Positions 27,877 to 36,932 of a stretch of DNA of 50,385 nt are shown piece by piece. Source of the DNA: Bacteroidota bacterium (GTDB lineage Bacteria; Bacteroidota; Ignavibacteria; UBA10030; UBA8401); the NCBI GenBank assembly GCA_027622375.1, contig JAQCAB010000011.1:1-50385 (forward strand), read 5' to 3'. Every line of letters begins with the position of its first letter. Within the stretch, counting starts at the first letter, position 1. Under the pieces are notes generated by a model. It was given only the letters and a program-made list of their open reading frames with translations, searched no databases and had not been told where the DNA came from. The position numbers and the translations under genes are program-made.

Positions 27877-29238
27877 ATGGAAAATGCAACCAAACAATTA
27901 ACTGATCTTTTTTCTGGAGTTCGGGGATCTGCGGTAAAAATTTTAAACCGCGTGGAACGCACTGATAGCTATCTTGATAAATTAGTTAATTATGAACTTC
28001 ACGAAAATAAATTTAATGATTTAGATAAAAATTTATTGTTTGAAATTGTTCATGGTGTGTTACGATGGAAATTAAAATTAGATTGGATATTAACAGGTTT
28101 CTTCCATGGAAATTTTTCAAAGTCTGAAATTTCAATTCGTAATGCATTGCGTGTTGGTTTATATCAAATCATATTTCTTCAAAAAATTCCACACCACGCT
28201 TCTGTTAATGAAGCAGTTGAATTAATTAAACGTTTAAGGGGAGAAAAAGCTGCAAGTTTAGTTAATGCTGTACTTAGAAATATTATTAGAAATGTAAATG
28301 AAATTCATTATCCAAAACTAGAAGAAGATAAAATTCAATATTTATCTGTAATGTATTCTCATCCTTGGTGGATTGTAAAACGTTGGTTTGATCGATTTGG
28401 TTTTGATGAAACTGAAAAATTATTAATCGCAAATAATAGAATTCCTGATTTATCAATAAGAGTGAATTCAATTAAAATGGAAGCAGATAAGTTTGCTGAA
28501 TTTTTAAAAACGAATAATGTAATTTTTTCTAGATCAGAATACTTACCAACTTTTTTTAAAACTTCTTCATTTCCAGATATTTTTGATACTGAACTTTTTA
28601 AACAAGGATTTATTTCCATTCAAGATGAAAGTGCGGGTATTGCGTGTCAGTTGTTATCTCCAAAAGAAAATGAATCAATAATTGATCTTTGTGCCGCTCC
28701 CGGTGGAAAATCTACATTTATGGCTGAGATGATGAAAAATAAAGGTAATATTATTGCAGTTGAAAAATATCAACAAAGAATAAATTTAGTAAATCAATCT
28801 GCGGCAAGATTAAATCTTTCAATAATTAAACCAATTACTGCGGATGGTTGTGAATTTACTCACGAAGAAGTTGATAAAGTTTTGGTGGATGCTCCATGTT
28901 CAGGTTTGGGAGTGATTGCGAAAAAGCCAGATATAAAATTAAAACGCGAGCCAAGTGATTTACAAAATTTATCAAATCTTCAAACTGAGTTGCTTAAAAA
29001 TGCAGCAAAACTTGTAAAGAATGATGGAATTATTGTTTACAGCACTTGTACAATAGAGCCGGAAGAAAATATACTACTTGTTCAAAAATTTCTATCCGAA
29101 AATTCTAATTTTAAAATTGATTCTGCAGAGCAATTTTGCAATTCAAAAATCGTAAACCAAATGGGGATAGTGGAAACTTTTCCACATATTCATAATATGG
29201 ATGGGTCATTCGCAGTAAGATTAAGGAGGACAGAATGA
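27877..29238 (+). CDS. rsmB: 16S rRNA (cytosine-5-)-methyltransferase RsmB
   Basis: 453 residues. N-terminal NusB-like RNA-binding domain (about 15-145: SAVKILNRVERTDSYLDK, RNALRVGLYQIIFL, VNAVLRNIIRN) and a C-terminal SAM methyltransferase with DLCAAPGGKST, VDAPCSGLGV (catalytic Cys motif IV) and YSTCTIEPEEN (Cys of motif VI). It methylates C967 of 16S rRNA. The annotated ATG gives about 10 residues more than many homologues. Its stop overlaps the tdh ATG and its 3' end holds the tdh Shine-Dalgarno. Confidence 0.92.
   Translation: MENATKQLTDLFSGVRGSAVKILNRVERTDSYLDKLVNYELHENKFNDLDKNLLFEIVHGVLRWKLKLDWILTGFFHGNFSKSEISIRNALRVGLYQIIFLQKIPHHASVNEAVELIKRLRGEKAASLVNAVLRNIIRNVNEIHYPKLEEDKIQYLSVMYSHPWWIVKRWFDRFGFDETEKLLIANNRIPDLSIRVNSIKMEADKFAEFLKTNNVIFSRSEYLPTFFKTSSFPDIFDTELFKQGFISIQDESAGIACQLLSPKENESIIDLCAAPGGKSTFMAEMMKNKGNIIAVEKYQQRINLVNQSAARLNLSIIKPITADGCEFTHEEVDKVLVDAPCSGLGVIAKKPDIKLKREPSDLQNLSNLQTELLKNAAKLVKNDGIIVYSTCTIEPEENILLVQKFLSENSNFKIDSAEQFCNSKIVNQMGIVETFPHIHNMDGSFAVRLRRTE
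29223..29229 (+). promoter_or_regulatory. Strong Shine-Dalgarno of tdh inside rsmB
   Basis: AAGGAGG ends five bases before the tdh ATG and encodes part of the rsmB C-terminus. It supports the tdh start and suggests efficient re-initiation after rsmB. Confidence 0.65.
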
Positions 29239-30455
29239 AGGCATTAGTTAAAACAAAACCAGTCGAGAATAAAAATTGGGAAAAAGGCTTCAAATATTTA
29301 GATGTTTCGACCCCCGAAATTAAATCTGAAAATGATGTTTTATTAAAAGTTTATGCAGGCGCAATATGCGGAACTGATGTTGGAATTTATAATTGTAAAG
29401 ATTCGCTTCGAGTTGAGATGAGTAAATCTAAAGAAAAACAAATTATTGTTGGTCATGAGTTCAGTGGTTGGATAATTGATGCCGGAAAATCGGCAAGAAA
29501 AATTATTATCAATAATTTATTTTTAAATCAAAAAAGTAAATCAATAAAAAAATTACTTCAAAATTCAAAACCAACTGATTTTTACAATAAAGAAGACTTC
29601 AAGAAATTAATTGCAAATTTTAATGCAACTGCCGAAATGCACATTACTTGTGACAAATGTTTGCAATGTCTTAAAAATGAAAAACATGTTTGCCAAAAAA
29701 CAAAAATAAAAGGCGTTCATGAAAATGGTGCGTTTGCTGAATTTATTGTTGTTCCTGTAAGTAATATTTTACTTTATCATAAAAACGATTTACCACTTGA
29801 TATAATTGCTTTTATGGATGCTTTGGGAAATGCTACGCACACAGTTTTTTCTGCAGAAATTAAAAATGCAAATGTATTAATTTTGGGTTGTGGAGTTCAA
29901 GGTATTATGGCAACGGCAATAGCAAAATACGCAGGCGCAAAAAATATTTTTGTAACCGATATTTCAAGTGCAAATTTCTCTCACGAAAATTTAGTTAATA
30001 AAAGATTTAAACTTGCAAAAACATTTGGTGCAACTGAATGTTTTGATTTTGCAATAAAAAGTGATTTGGAGAAATTTTCAAAAATTATTAAATCCAAAAC
30101 AAACTCAACAGGTGTTGATGTTGCATTAGATATGTCAGGAAGTTACAATGCTTATCAAACTGCATTTGAAAGTTTAAGAATGGGAGGAACTTTAAGTTTA
30201 CTAGGAATTCCATCTGGTGCAATGCAAGTCAATTTTGCAAAAGAAATTATTTTTAAAGGTATCACTATAAAAGGAATAATTGGCAGAAAATTTTTTGAAA
30301 CTTGGAATCAAATGGAAAAAATTTTAATGAAGGGGCTTGCAAAAAAAATTATCACTTCTGGATTTATTACTCACCAATTTCCACTTTCAGATTTTGAAAA
30401 AGCATTTGAAGCAATAGCAAAAGGTGAAGCAATCAAAATTTTATTAAAACCATGA
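29235..30455 (+). CDS. tdh: Zinc-dependent L-threonine 3-dehydrogenase
   Basis: Medium-chain dehydrogenase, 406 residues against about 341 in E. coli Tdh. It is expected to oxidise threonine to 2-amino-3-ketobutyrate with NAD. Catalytic zinc motif GAICGTDVGIY and GHEFSG; structural zinc CDKCLQCLKNEKHVC; nucleotide fold LILGCGVQGIMATAIAKYAG. The C-terminal GIIGRKFFETWNQM matches Tdh closely. kbl follows two genes on and makes the same pathway. Odd: between the GHE motif and the structural cysteines there are about 35 extra Lys/Asn-rich residues and the usual GDRV is missing. Another polyol dehydrogenase is possible but less likely. Confidence 0.82.
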   Translation: MKALVKTKPVENKNWEKGFKYLDVSTPEIKSENDVLLKVYAGAICGTDVGIYNCKDSLRVEMSKSKEKQIIVGHEFSGWIIDAGKSARKIIINNLFLNQKSKSIKKLLQNSKPTDFYNKEDFKKLIANFNATAEMHITCDKCLQCLKNEKHVCQKTKIKGVHENGAFAEFIVVPVSNILLYHKNDLPLDIIAFMDALGNATHTVFSAEIKNANVLILGCGVQGIMATAIAKYAGAKNIFVTDISSANFSHENLVNKRFKLAKTFGATECFDFAIKSDLEKFSKIIKSKTNSTGVDVALDMSGSYNAYQTAFESLRMGGTLSLLGIPSGAMQVNFAKEIIFKGITIKGIIGRKFFETWNQMEKILMKGLAKKIITSGFITHQFPLSDFEKAFEAIAKGEAIKILLKP

Positions 30456-30868
30456 ATCAAGAATCAAACAAATATTATTTAGCTGAATTATTTTTACGTG
30501 TTTGGCTGGGAGCAGCTTTAATTTCGCATAGCATTTTCAAATTATTCAATCCCGAAATTATGTTGCAAATGAGTTTAACTGTTGAAAAACTTGGATTTCC
30601 ATTTCAATTAATTTTTGCCTATTTAGCAAAAGGATCAGAATTTTTTGGAGGGATATTATTAATTCTCGGATTATTTACTCGTTTTGCTTCCTTTTTTATT
30701 TTTATTACAATGTTTGTTGCTTTTTATTCAGCACATAAACTAGAAATATTCGGTGATGGGGAATTAGCATTCACATATTTTATAATTTCAATTTATTTTT
30801 TAATAAATGGTTCAAAAAAATATAGCATCGATAATCATTTTAAAATGAAAGAATTACATGAATTATAA
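30452..30868 (+). CDS. DoxX family membrane protein
   Basis: 138 residues with four transmembrane helices. The pattern LRVWLGAALISHSIFKLFNPE, then GSEFFGGILLILGLFTRFASF, is typical of DoxX/DoxD-like proteins. Related proteins act in thiosulfate oxidation or redox stress, but most are unassigned. It overlaps tdh by four bases (ATGA) and kbl by 11, so it is in the same transcript. A direct role in threonine breakdown is not evident. Confidence 0.85.
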   Translation: MNQESNKYYLAELFLRVWLGAALISHSIFKLFNPEIMLQMSLTVEKLGFPFQLIFAYLAKGSEFFGGILLILGLFTRFASFFIFITMFVAFYSAHKLEIFGDGELAFTYFIISIYFLINGSKKYSIDNHFKMKELHEL

Positions 30869-32072
30869 AAATATTTTTGAAGAAGAATTAAAGCGGATAG
30901 AAAATTCAAATACTTTTAAATATGAAACACCACTCGAAAGTGCACAAAGTGGTGAAGTAAAAGTAAATAAAAAAAATGTTGTGATGCTTGCATCAAATAA
31001 TTATTTGGGAATGTCAAATAATAAATTTGTGAAAAAAGGTGCAATTAATGGAATTAAAAAATATGGTTATGGATTGGCTTCAGTCAGATTTTTATGTGGC
31101 ACACAGACATTCCATTTAGAACTTGAAAAATTAATCGCCAATTTTATTGGCACAGAGGATGCAATTTTATTTTCTTCATGTTTTGCTGCAAACAATGCAT
31201 TCTTTGCATCAATAACGAATGAAAAAATGGGATATGAAAATTATCGTGATGTGATTTATACTGATCAATTAAATCATGCAAGTATTATTGATGGACAAAG
31301 ATTATGCAAACAGGAAACCACAGATAAAAAAATATATCGACATAATGATGTTGATCATTTAAATCAACTTTTAGAAGATGATAAAAATAAAGATTACAGA
31401 TTTAGAATAATTGCAACTGATGGAGTTTTTAGTATGGAAGGAGAGATCGTTCATCTCGATAAAATAATTAATTTATCAAAAAAATTTAATGCAATATTAT
31501 TTGTTGATGATTGTCATGGTTTGGGTGTTTGTGGAAAAACTGGAAGAGGTACTTCAGAACATTTTAATCTTTTAGGAAAAATTGATGTTATTAGCGGAAC
31601 ATTAGGAAAAGCAATTGGTGGCGCTTTGGGTGGATTTATTGGTGGTAAAAAAGAATTAATTACTTTTTTACGACAAAAAGCGAGACCATATATTTTTTCA
31701 AATTCAATTCCTCCCGCAGTTGTTGGCGGAAGTATTGCCGCACTAAATTTATTAAAAAAAGATAAATCTATTGTCAAAACGCTTCAAAAAAATACAAACT
31801 ACTTCCGCAAAAAAATTAAAGAATTAGGATTTACAATAATTGATGGTATTCATCCAGTAGTACCTATAATGCTTGGCGAAGCAGAAATAGCTCAAAAAAT
31901 GAGTCAGGAATTATTAAAACAAAAAGTTTATGTAAAAGGTTTATGGTTTCCTGTAGTTCCAAAAGGTGAAGCAAGATTACGGGTCCAAATTTCCGCGGCA
32001 CATTCAAAAAAGAATTTAGATAATGCATTAAAAGCGTTTAAACTTGTTGGGAAAAAATTGAAACTCATTTAA
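30858..32072 (+). CDS. kbl: 2-amino-3-ketobutyrate CoA ligase (glycine C-acetyltransferase)
   Basis: PLP enzyme of the alpha-oxoamine synthase family, 404 residues. It cleaves 2-amino-3-ketobutyrate with CoA to glycine and acetyl-CoA. Motifs: MLASNNYLGMSNN, FSSCFAANNAFF, DDCHGLGVCGKTGRGT (PLP-binding Asp) and the PLP lysine in ISGTLGKAIGGALGGF. BioF and serine palmitoyltransferase share the fold; the neighbouring tdh decides for Kbl. It overlaps doxX by 11 bases. Confidence 0.9.
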   Translation: MNYKNIFEEELKRIENSNTFKYETPLESAQSGEVKVNKKNVVMLASNNYLGMSNNKFVKKGAINGIKKYGYGLASVRFLCGTQTFHLELEKLIANFIGTEDAILFSSCFAANNAFFASITNEKMGYENYRDVIYTDQLNHASIIDGQRLCKQETTDKKIYRHNDVDHLNQLLEDDKNKDYRFRIIATDGVFSMEGEIVHLDKIINLSKKFNAILFVDDCHGLGVCGKTGRGTSEHFNLLGKIDVISGTLGKAIGGALGGFIGGKKELITFLRQKARPYIFSNSIPPAVVGGSIAALNLLKKDKSIVKTLQKNTNYFRKKIKELGFTIIDGIHPVVPIMLGEAEIAQKMSQELLKQKVYVKGLWFPVVPKGEARLRVQISAAHSKKNLDNALKAFKLVGKKLKLI

Positions 32073-32079
32073 AATTTTA

Positions 32080-33207
32080 ATGAGATATTTTTTTATAGAT
32101 ATTTTTCGTTTTATAGCAATTATTTTAATGATTCAGGGGCATACATTTGATGCGCTTTTAGAGCAATCAGAACGCGCTTCAAGTTGGTTCCCAATGCATG
32201 ATTACATACATGGATATGTTGCACCAATGTTTTTATTTGGCGCAGGTGTGGCATTTATAATTTCTACATTTAAAAAATGGGATTTATATACATCAATTAC
32301 TTTTGAATCAAAAAAAAGGTTTTTCAGATATTTTGGATTAATTATTATCGGATATTTTTTACACCTCCCTCATTTTTCATTTGCTAAAGTTGCCTTTGGT
32401 TTAACAAATACTGAATATCTTAATTTTGTTCAATCAGATGTGTTGCAATGTATTGGGGTATCACTTTTTTTAACACAAGCATTAGTTTTATTTTCACAAT
32501 CACAAAAATTAATTTTATATTTTTCAATAATTGTAGTTTTAATAACAATAATTCTCACTCCATTTTTTTGGAGCATCAAATTTGAAGAATTTTTACCAGT
32601 TTGGATTGCATCTTATTTTTCGTTTCAATTAAAATCTTGGTTTCCACTTTTCCCATGGGTTGGTTATTTGTTTTCAGGAATAATAATTGGGTATAGCTTT
32701 AATTACTTTAAAGAAATTAATTTAAAAAAATATTTTTCATGGATAAGTTTTATTTCTGTTGTATTAATTGTGCTTACTAAGTTGTTTGGCAAAAATGTAA
32801 CTTCACTTTATCCACCTCACGATATATGGAAATCGGGATCTATTTATTTTATTGAACATGTTGCATACTTGATTTTAATTTTTACAATATTATATTTAGT
32901 AACTAAAAATATAAAATCAATTCCTGTAATCATCAAAATAGCTGCAGTACAATCATTATTAATTTATTTTATTCACTTAATGATTTTATATGGCTCCTCA
33001 ATAACATCAGGATTAAATTTTTTATTTTATCGTGATTTAAGTTTAATTATTACACTTTTGGTTTTTGTTGGGTTGTTATTAATAATTTATTGGTTCTTAA
33101 AATTGTGGGATGCAGGCAAAAATAAATTTCCACTTGAAATGAGACAAATGGGATATATCGCAATATTTGCATTACTATTAGAATTTGTATTAAATAATAT
33201 TCAATGA
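32080..33207 (+). CDS. DUF1624/HGSNAT-like membrane acyltransferase (copy 1)
   Basis: 375 residues and about ten transmembrane helices. It begins RYFFIDIFRFIAIILMIQGH, the family motif, with a conserved His. The YIHGYVAPMFLFGAGVAFI and LFPWVGYLFSGIIIGYSF segments are shared with copy 2. Heparan-alpha-glucosaminide N-acetyltransferase relatives move an acetyl group across the membrane to a sugar; the acceptor here is unknown. Copy 2 follows with a four-base overlap. Confidence 0.8.
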   Translation: MRYFFIDIFRFIAIILMIQGHTFDALLEQSERASSWFPMHDYIHGYVAPMFLFGAGVAFIISTFKKWDLYTSITFESKKRFFRYFGLIIIGYFLHLPHFSFAKVAFGLTNTEYLNFVQSDVLQCIGVSLFLTQALVLFSQSQKLILYFSIIVVLITIILTPFFWSIKFEEFLPVWIASYFSFQLKSWFPLFPWVGYLFSGIIIGYSFNYFKEINLKKYFSWISFISVVLIVLTKLFGKNVTSLYPPHDIWKSGSIYFIEHVAYLILIFTILYLVTKNIKSIPVIIKIAAVQSLLIYFIHLMILYGSSITSGLNFLFYRDLSLIITLLVFVGLLLIIYWFLKLWDAGKNKFPLEMRQMGYIAIFALLLEFVLNNIQ

Positions 33208-34340
33208 TACCCTCAACTACTCGATATGGTTATATAGATTTATTTCGTGGATGGGCTGTAATTGTAATGATTGAAGTCCATGTTGTAAATGCTTTTTTAA
33301 ATCCCTTTTATAGAGAAAATAAAATATTTGATATTGTTAATTTTATAAATGGAATAGTAGCACCTTCGTTTCTTTTTTTGGCTGGTTATTCATTTATGAT
33401 TTTGCTTGATAGAAAAAGAGAAGAATTTACTTACTGGTCAAAATTAGTTCTAAAAAATATTTTAAGATTTATTGGAATATTGATTGTTGGATATATGCTA
33501 AGAATTCCATTTTACTCTTATCAAAGAATTTTTACTGAAGTTTCAGATAAATTAATTTCAAATTTTCTGAGAGTTGATATCCTACATTGTATTTCAATTA
33601 CAATGTTGATATTAATTTTTATTTTTAGATTTATTAAAAATCAAAAAATATTTGTTTATCTACTTTCAGCATTGATTATATTGTTTGTTGGCTTCACAAA
33701 TTTTATGTGGTCAACTGATTTTAATAACATTTTACCTTTGGGGATTGCAAATTATTTTAATCAAACTCAAGGTTCATTGTTTCCACTATTTCCATGGTCT
33801 TCATTTTTATTAACTGGCACGCTTACAAGTTACTTTTGGTTAAAATGGAGAAGTGATAAATACGAGCAGAAATACTTCCTCATACTTTTATTGATTGGAT
33901 GTATTTTTGCAATTATTGGAATTACATATCAATACTTTTTAAAAGAAAATAGTGATCAGCTTTATTTACGAGTTTCACCTTTCTTTTTTATAACTCGTAT
34001 CGGAGTTGTTTTTGTTTTGTTAAGTTTTATGTGGTTTTGGGAGCAAAAGTTTGGCACAAAAAAATCTGCAGTAGCCATTTCCGGAAAGGAATCTCTTTTA
34101 ATTTATGTCTGTCATTTACTTGTAATTTATGGCATGTTTATTGATGAAAAGAGTTTAGCATTTATAATCAAAAAAACATTATTACCAAACGAAGTAACTA
34201 TTTTTTCATTAATTTTGATATTAGCAATGGTCTCAATCGGATTAATTTGGAATAAAATTAAAATAGAAAGCAGCCGATTGACTTCAATCATAAAAATATT
34301 AACATTTACAATTGCAATAATTTATTTTTTTACAAATTAA
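33204..34340 (+). CDS. DUF1624/HGSNAT-like membrane acyltransferase (copy 2)
   Basis: 378 residues with the same layout as the preceding gene: GYIDLFRGWAVIVMIEVHVV, FINGIVAPSFLFLAGYSFM, LFPLFPWSSFLLTGTLTSYF and a late GKESLLIYVCHLLVIYG. It keeps the textbook DLFRG motif, whereas copy 1 has DIFRF. The two are clear but diverged paralogs in tandem, translationally coupled, which suggests a heterodimer or two related acylation steps. That is inference. Confidence 0.82.
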   Translation: MIPSTTRYGYIDLFRGWAVIVMIEVHVVNAFLNPFYRENKIFDIVNFINGIVAPSFLFLAGYSFMILLDRKREEFTYWSKLVLKNILRFIGILIVGYMLRIPFYSYQRIFTEVSDKLISNFLRVDILHCISITMLILIFIFRFIKNQKIFVYLLSALIILFVGFTNFMWSTDFNNILPLGIANYFNQTQGSLFPLFPWSSFLLTGTLTSYFWLKWRSDKYEQKYFLILLLIGCIFAIIGITYQYFLKENSDQLYLRVSPFFFITRIGVVFVLLSFMWFWEQKFGTKKSAVAISGKESLLIYVCHLLVIYGMFIDEKSLAFIIKKTLLPNEVTIFSLILILAMVSIGLIWNKIKIESSRLTSIIKILTFTIAIIYFFTN

Positions 34341-34341
34341 T

Positions 34342-35433
34342 ATGGAAAATATAATTTTAATTATTCTGGCAATATTGGTAGTTTATCTTTTATTAAAACT
34401 AAATAACAAAGAAAACACAAATCCGAATGTTCAGGAACAATTTCTGAATCTTTCAAATAAAGTAATTGAGCAAATGCAAAGTCAAACTGCTTCAGTAAAT
34501 ACTCAAATACAATCCACACAGGATCAACAACAGCAATTTATACAAACTGTAAATAAATTAGTAAACGAATCATCAAAACAAGTATTAGGGATTTTGGAAA
34601 AACAAAATACTTCTCTTGATTCAAGATTGAATTCAACTAATTTAGTTTTAAATGATTTAAGGCAAGCGCAAGGAAGAATGGAACAAGCTGGCGAAGAAGT
34701 CCGAACTTTAGCTCAAAATTTTGTGAAGTTCGAAGATTTATTAAAAGCTCCAAAATTACGTGGTGGTTTGGGAGAGACTTTGCTTGAAGAAATATTGCGC
34801 CAAGTTTTGCCTCGTAATTCGTACGAAACACAATTCCAGTTTAAAGATGGAACCAAAGTTGATTCAATTATTCGTTTGTCGAATGGAATGTTGCCAATTG
34901 ATGCAAAATTTCCGATGGAAAATTTTCGAAAATATTATTCTGCACAGGATGAAACAATTCGAAATCAATCTTATAAATTATTTATTACTGATGTTAAAAA
35001 ACACATCACCGATATTTCAGATAAATATATTCGTCCAACTGAAAATACTTTTGATTTTGCTTTGATGTACATTCCCGCAGAAAATATATATTACGAAACT
35101 ATAATTAAGTGGGAAAATAATTCTTCCACCGAAACTATAACTGATTATGCACGCAAAAAACGTGTTGTTCCTGTTTCTCCGAATACTTTTTATTCGCATC
35201 TGCAAATTATTGCAATGGGTTTTAAAGGATTAGAAGTTGAATCAAATGCAAAAATAATTCTTCAAACTTTAAATCAGTTAAAAGGAGATTTGGATAGATT
35301 TATTGATGATTACAATGTAATTGGCAAACATTTGCAAAATGCAAAAAGTAAATATGATGAAGCTGCTCGTGAGATTGATCGATTTAAAAATACACTTGAT
35401 AAACCAACACAGCAATCACTTTTGCCGGAATAA
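34342..35433 (+). CDS. rmuC: DNA recombination protein RmuC
   Basis: 363 residues. An N-terminal transmembrane helix (about 2-18), a coiled-coil region rich in Gln (about 25-120), then the RmuC nuclease-like core with LRGGLGETLLEEILRQVLPR, PIDAKFPMENFRKYY and YIPAENIYYETI. RmuC limits inversions at short inverted repeats. It starts one base after the acyltransferase stop. Confidence 0.9.
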   Translation: MENIILIILAILVVYLLLKLNNKENTNPNVQEQFLNLSNKVIEQMQSQTASVNTQIQSTQDQQQQFIQTVNKLVNESSKQVLGILEKQNTSLDSRLNSTNLVLNDLRQAQGRMEQAGEEVRTLAQNFVKFEDLLKAPKLRGGLGETLLEEILRQVLPRNSYETQFQFKDGTKVDSIIRLSNGMLPIDAKFPMENFRKYYSAQDETIRNQSYKLFITDVKKHITDISDKYIRPTENTFDFALMYIPAENIYYETIIKWENNSSTETITDYARKKRVVPVSPNTFYSHLQIIAMGFKGLEVESNAKIILQTLNQLKGDLDRFIDDYNVIGKHLQNAKSKYDEAAREIDRFKNTLDKPTQQSLLPE

Positions 35434-35441
35434 ATATTCTT

Positions 35442-36032
35442 ATGACTTCAGGATCTAAAAGTATAATCCCTTCTGTCCAACTTTTGAACGCATATAAAAT
35501 TGGATTATTTCCAATGGCGGATAGAAATGGGAAAATAAATTGGTTCGAACCAAAAGCGAGAGCAATTTTACCTTTTGAAAATTTGAAAATATCTAGAAGT
35601 TTAAAAGCCAAAATCAAAAAAAATATTTATGAAGTAACTATAGATAAATCTTTTAAGGATGTAGTTCAGAATTGTGCAAGTCGTAATGAAACTTGGATAT
35701 CAGATGAAATTATTGAAAGCTATCAAAATTTATTTAAACTTGGATTTGCTCACAGTATTGAAACAAGATTTAATAATGAACTTGTTGGTGGATTATATGG
35801 TGTTTCAATTGGTGGTGCATTTTATGGTGAATCCATGTTTAGTAAATTAACTGATGCTTCAAAAATTGCACTGGTAAAATTAGTTGAACATTTAACGTTA
35901 AAAAAATTTATTTTACTTGATTGCCAATTTATAACACCTCATTTAAAATCGCTTGGCGCAATTGAGATCACAAAAAATGAATATATAATTCTGCTTAATA
36001 AAGCGATTAAACTTAAAACAAAATTTAATTAA
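35442..36032 (+). CDS. aat: Leucyl/phenylalanyl-tRNA--protein transferase
   Basis: 196 residues of the Aat family, which puts Leu or Phe on N-terminal Arg/Lys of proteins to make N-degrons for ClpAP. Motifs: AYKIGLFPMADRNGKINWFEP, WISDEIIESYQNL, GFAHSIETRFNNELVGGLYGV and GAFYGESMFSKLTDASKIAL, then LLDCQFITPHLKSLGA. ClpS and ClpA are not in the window. The length is slightly short of E. coli (234), with the lost part at the N-terminus. Confidence 0.92.
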   Translation: MTSGSKSIIPSVQLLNAYKIGLFPMADRNGKINWFEPKARAILPFENLKISRSLKAKIKKNIYEVTIDKSFKDVVQNCASRNETWISDEIIESYQNLFKLGFAHSIETRFNNELVGGLYGVSIGGAFYGESMFSKLTDASKIALVKLVEHLTLKKFILLDCQFITPHLKSLGAIEITKNEYIILLNKAIKLKTKFN

Positions 36033-36035
36033 TAT

Positions 36036-36926
36036 ATGAATATCGTAACGCAAACAAATTTCTCAAATTTAAAATTAAAAAATCGTGGAAAAGTACGTGA
36101 TATTTACGATCTTGATGAACATCTATTAATTGTTGCAACCGATAGAATTTCTGCATTCGATGTAATCATGAATGAAGGAATACCATTTAAAGGAAAAGTA
36201 TTAAATCAAATTTCTATTTATTGGTTTGATTTTGTAAAAGATATTATTGAAAATCATATTGTTGCAATCGAAGTAGATGACTTTCCAAAAATTTGCCATC
36301 AGTATAAAGATCAATTAAAAGGGAGAAGTGTTCTTGTTAAAAAAGCAAATCCATTACCAGTTGAATGCATTGTGCGTGGTTATATTTCTGGTTCTGGTTG
36401 GAATGAATATTTAAAATCAAAATCAGTTTGTTCAATTCCACTCCCAGATGATTTGCAAGAATCTTCAAAATTACCCGAAACACTTTTTACGCCTTCAACA
36501 AAAGCTGAAATTGGTTTGCATGACGAAAATATTTCATTCGAAAAAATGGAAAAAATTGTTGGCAAAGATTTAGCGAGTGTATTAAAAAAATATTCAATTG
36601 CTATTTATGAAAAAGCTGTAAAATTTGCATTATCAAAAGGGATTATTATTGCTGATACTAAAATGGAATTTGGGATAATTGGTGATAAAATCATTATAAT
36701 TGATGAACTTTTAACACCTGACTCTTCCAGATTTTGGCCATTATCTAAATATTCAATTGGTCGATCACAAGAAAGTTATGACAAGCAATTTGTTCGTGAT
36801 TATTTACTTTCGATTAAATTTAATAAACAACCACCAGCACCTAAATTACCATCAGAAATTATTGAAAAAACATCTAATTTGTATTGTGAAGCATTAAAAA
36901 AATTAACCGAGAAAGAAGTGGAATAA
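36036..36926 (+). CDS. purC: Phosphoribosylaminoimidazole-succinocarboxamide synthase
   Basis: 296 residues; joins aspartate to CAIR in purine synthesis, using ATP. Motifs: [26 protein letters not shown] (split over the first 50 residues), [32 protein letters not shown] and [12 protein letters not shown]. It has the longer form resembling yeast Ade1 rather than the about 240-residue E. coli type. No other purine genes are near; it stands alone between aat and mrp. Confidence 0.94.
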   Translation: MNIVTQTNFSNLKLKNRGKVRDIYDLDEHLLIVATDRISAFDVIMNEGIPFKGKVLNQISIYWFDFVKDIIENHIVAIEVDDFPKICHQYKDQLKGRSVLVKKANPLPVECIVRGYISGSGWNEYLKSKSVCSIPLPDDLQESSKLPETLFTPSTKAEIGLHDENISFEKMEKIVGKDLASVLKKYSIAIYEKAVKFALSKGIIIADTKMEFGIIGDKIIIIDELLTPDSSRFWPLSKYSIGRSQESYDKQFVRDYLLSIKFNKQPPAPKLPSEIIEKTSNLYCEALKKLTEKEVE

Positions 36927-36932
36927 TAAAAA

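Noticed and set aside
34760-35065. 101-residue open frame within rmuC
   Set aside because: Out-of-frame shadow of the conserved RmuC core.
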